Assembly: GCA_934700615.1 (NCBI GenBank)
Contig: CAKUXR010000047.1
Span: 1-8,780 of the forward strand
Reading direction: 5' to 3'
Length of the DNA: 8,780 nucleotides
From: an uncultured Bacteroidales bacterium
Lineage (GTDB): Bacteria > Bacteroidota > Bacteroidia > Bacteroidales > UBA932
Numbering within the stretch: position 1 is the first letter of the stretch; each line of letters starts with the position of its first letter. Of the stretch, positions 7,099-8,780 are shown piece after piece. Below the pieces are notes generated by a model that was not told the DNA's origin, did not search any database, and worked only from the letters and a program-made list of their open reading frames with translations. Made by a program: the position numbers and the translations under genes.

Positions 7099-7150
7099 TA
7101 ATACAGCGTGGAATTGCGGACAGAATAATCCATAATTCCACGCTGTATTA
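7099..7150. terminator. Perfect 17-bp inverted repeat between convergent genes
   Basis: TAATACAGCGTGGAATT at 7099-7115 pairs without mismatch with AATTCCACGCTGTATTA at 7134-7150; the loop is 18 bases. It lies in the 157-base gap between the stops of the plus-strand lipoprotein gene and the minus-strand outer-membrane gene, the usual place for a bidirectional terminator. T tracts are weak on both sides (TATATAAATT on the right, AAAATATC on the left as read leftward). A smaller hairpin, TCTTGA-TTAC-TCAAGA, sits at 7058-7073 and could help stop the plus-strand transcript. Confidence 0.55.
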
Positions 7151-7196
7151 TATAAATTCGTTATGAAGTCAGGCGAGAATTCGTCCCGCCACCTCA

Positions 7197-8528
7197 TCAG
7201 AACTTGAATGACAAGCCTGCCGACACGTAGCCCGCATCATGGCCGCCCTCCACCCAGAGTCCGGCCTTGTTGCAGAAGTACCAGCGGAGTCCGGCAGTGG
7301 CCAGTATGCCCATCTTCGTGTCCATCTTGTTGAATGTGGAACTGGCCTTCTCTCCGCTCTCGTGGTCAGTGGTGTGTTCTCCGATCAGTCCGGCATCGAT
7401 CATCGCCCTCGCGTAGAGTTCGAGACGGCTGCATAGTGTTATGTGGTAACTGAGACCTGCCGCAAAGTCAACTCTGTTGCAGTACGTGTCCTGTTGTTTG
7501 TCGCCATAGCCGTTGTCCAGCATCCAGTTGTAGCTGTAGCGGGAGTATTCGCCTCCTATTGACCAGCCCAGGCTTCCGAAACGTCCGAAATCAAGGAAGC
7601 AGATGTCCGAATATATCATTATCGGAGGGACAGCCATCTTGAATGAGGATTTGGAGCCGTCAGTGGCATGCTTCATCACTTTTGTCCACTCCGCGATCAC
7701 AGGGGAGGCGCCGACCTGGATTGTCCTCGTGTATTTCGGGAACACTATCTCAGATTTGGTACGCTTCCAGTCCACGTTCTTGTTGGCGTCGGAAGAGGCG
7801 ATTCCTCCCTGGACACCGACCTGCCCGTCCTTGAGCTTTCCATCCACGCGGAGAGCTGAGCCTCCGTAAGATGATTCCCACGCATGGATGACATCCATGA
7901 ACGTGCTGAATTCGCCCTCCCGTATCCTTGCGGCAAATTCCGGATAGTCATATATCTTTCCGAAATACTTGTTCAGCATAGACCCGGACATCGGCGGATC
8001 AGCCTTGTCAAAGATGCTGTTGCGGGTATCAGACCCGACCATTATGGCCATGTCCCCGGCAATGCTAAGGTACCACGAGCGGACCGGTTTCACGACCGTG
8101 ATGTTTCTTCCAGTCCTTTCGGCTTCAACGGTGAAAAGAGAGTACAGGTCAATGCCTTTGCCCCGGTATTCCTCACGCACCCATTCGACACTTGCCGGGC
8201 CGCCCAATGCTCCGTACATCTTGACCAGCCTCTTCACATATTTGTCCGAACCGTCAAGAAGCAGGGAATCGACGTCTTCATTGATATATCTCATCCTCTT
8301 GCCGTCGGCGGTAAGGCTTATTTCAATGTTGTCGGGACGGTTGACGAGAGCCGAACGGAGATAACCGTCAATGACTTTTTCCTCTCCCTTGTTGAGCCAT
8401 ACCCTGACATTGACAATCTCTTCCTTCTGACGCTTTGCCTTCTTGTCGGAGACTGTCTGTGCGTGCGACGTTATACCTGCCGACAGGGCCAATGCCGTCA
8501 AAGCGCAGGTGATGATTCCTGTTTTCAT
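7197..8528 (-). CDS. Predicted outer-membrane beta-barrel protein, unknown function
   Basis: This 443-residue protein starts with a clear Sec signal peptide (MKTGIITCALTALALSAGITSHA, cleavage expected after A23 before Q24). The mature N-terminal part (about 24-130) begins with a basic/acidic stretch, then a predicted alpha/beta region containing VRVWLNKGEEKVIDGYL and INEDVDSLLLDGSD. From about residue 270 to the end it shows alternating polar and hydrophobic strands with aromatic girdle residues, such as SLGWSIGGEYSRYSYNW, RLELYARAMIDAGLIG and ILATAGLRWYF. It ends in YVSAGLSFKF, and a terminal Phe is the signal recognised by the BAM assembly machinery. Barrel size cannot be fixed by eye, but 8 to 10 strands fit. 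The ATG at 8528 lies 3 bases after the stop of the upstream gene, indicating translational coupling. I cannot name the family; a porin-like or OprD/OmpA-like barrel assignment would be speculation. Confidence 0.75.
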   Translation of the reverse strand: MKTGIITCALTALALSAGITSHAQTVSDKKAKRQKEEIVNVRVWLNKGEEKVIDGYLRSALVNRPDNIEISLTADGKRMRYINEDVDSLLLDGSDKYVKRLVKMYGALGGPASVEWVREEYRGKGIDLYSLFTVEAERTGRNITVVKPVRSWYLSIAGDMAIMVGSDTRNSIFDKADPPMSGSMLNKYFGKIYDYPEFAARIREGEFSTFMDVIHAWESSYGGSALRVDGKLKDGQVGVQGGIASSDANKNVDWKRTKSEIVFPKYTRTIQVGASPVIAEWTKVMKHATDGSKSSFKMAVPPIMIYSDICFLDFGRFGSLGWSIGGEYSRYSYNWMLDNGYGDKQQDTYCNRVDFAAGLSYHITLCSRLELYARAMIDAGLIGEHTTDHESGEKASSTFNKMDTKMGILATAGLRWYFCNKAGLWVEGGHDAGYVSAGLSFKF

Positions 8529-8531
8529 GTC

Positions 8532-8780
8532 CTATTCGGTGTCAACGGAGAAACTTAAGCCGAAACTGCCGCCGCCATAGCTGCCGCTGAAGATGTAATT
8601 CTTCTTGTCCGCCGTCTTCCTGTAGATTTCAGAACCTTCGCTCTTGGTGAAGCCCGCAGGTATGAACTTGGCGTAATAGGTTGTCGACACGGACTTGTCG
8701 CAATTGTAGTCGAAGAAGGTCAATGTCTTCATGCTGCCGAGTTCTTTATACTGCCAATTCTCGACTTCCCCGTCAAATAC
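8532..8780 (-). CDS. 3' end of an unknown protein, cut by the window edge
   Basis: The minus-strand frame is open from the window edge to a TAG at 8532-8534, giving 82 residues. It begins VFDGEVENWQYKELGSMKT as read from the edge and ends GGGSFGLSFSVDTE. An internal ATG at 8732 would give 66 residues, but the open frame continues upstream with similar composition, so I treat the gene as running beyond the window. The visible part is rich in Ser, Gly, Tyr and Phe and beta-prone, compatible with an exported or surface protein. It is not recognisable. The 3-base gap to the outer-membrane protein gene suggests that the two are made together and act in the same envelope process. The promoter of this unit is outside the window. 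Confidence 0.65.
   Translation of the reverse strand, partial: VFDGEVENWQYKELGSMKTLTFFDYNCDKSVSTTYYAKFIPAGFTKSEGSEIYRKTADKKNYIFSGSYGGGSFGLSFSVDTE

Noticed and set aside
7884..8558. Plus-strand open frame of 224 codons opposite the outer-membrane protein gene
   Set aside because: The minus-strand protein has a signal peptide and barrel-like C-terminus, while this frame has no start context or domain signal.
1..8780. CRISPR array, tRNA or rRNA genes, insertion sequences
   Set aside because: I saw no regularly spaced repeats, no cloverleaf or rRNA-like segments, and no transposase-like translation on either strand.

Overview
The window looks like chromosomal DNA from a member of the Bacteroidetes, most likely order Bacteroidales. 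The reasons are a DnaG and a MetG of Bacteroidetes type (MetG has the C-terminal OB-fold tRNA-binding domain and a KISTS form of the KMSKS loop), AT-rich start regions without Shine-Dalgarno sequences, a TAnnTTTG-type promoter element ahead of the first gene, and an outer-membrane beta-barrel protein ending in phenylalanine. Genus cannot be decided from this sequence.

Layout. Positions 1-259 are a non-coding or weakly coding leader with two hairpins and a probable promoter. A plus-strand housekeeping cluster follows: a six-helix DUF308/HdeD-like membrane protein (260-904), DNA primase dnaG (909-3041) and methionyl-tRNA synthetase metG (3084-5270). The gaps are 4 and 42 bases, so the three are probably one transcript that joins replication priming and translation. 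Positions 5271-5490 hold no convincing gene but contain three copies of the 8-mer TGCCAAGA, one of them inside a perfect palindrome. Next come a small helix-turn-helix protein with an unclear start (about 5491-5742) and a 420-residue cysteine-rich putative lipoprotein (5777-7039), 34 bases apart.

The right side is on the minus strand: a predicted outer-membrane protein (7197-8528) preceded, 3 bases away, by the 3' end of another gene that runs out of the window (8532-8780). The two strands converge at 7040-7196, where a perfect 17-bp inverted repeat probably serves as a terminator for both sides.

Most of the window is ordinary. The most unusual points are a roughly 45-residue cysteine-containing insertion in MetG, the TGCCAAGA repeats next to the HTH gene, a perfect inverted repeat overlapping the first promoter, the cysteine-rich lipoprotein, and an orphan minus-strand terminator at the left edge. 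No complete undescribed system is evident; the envelope genes on the right are the least explained part.
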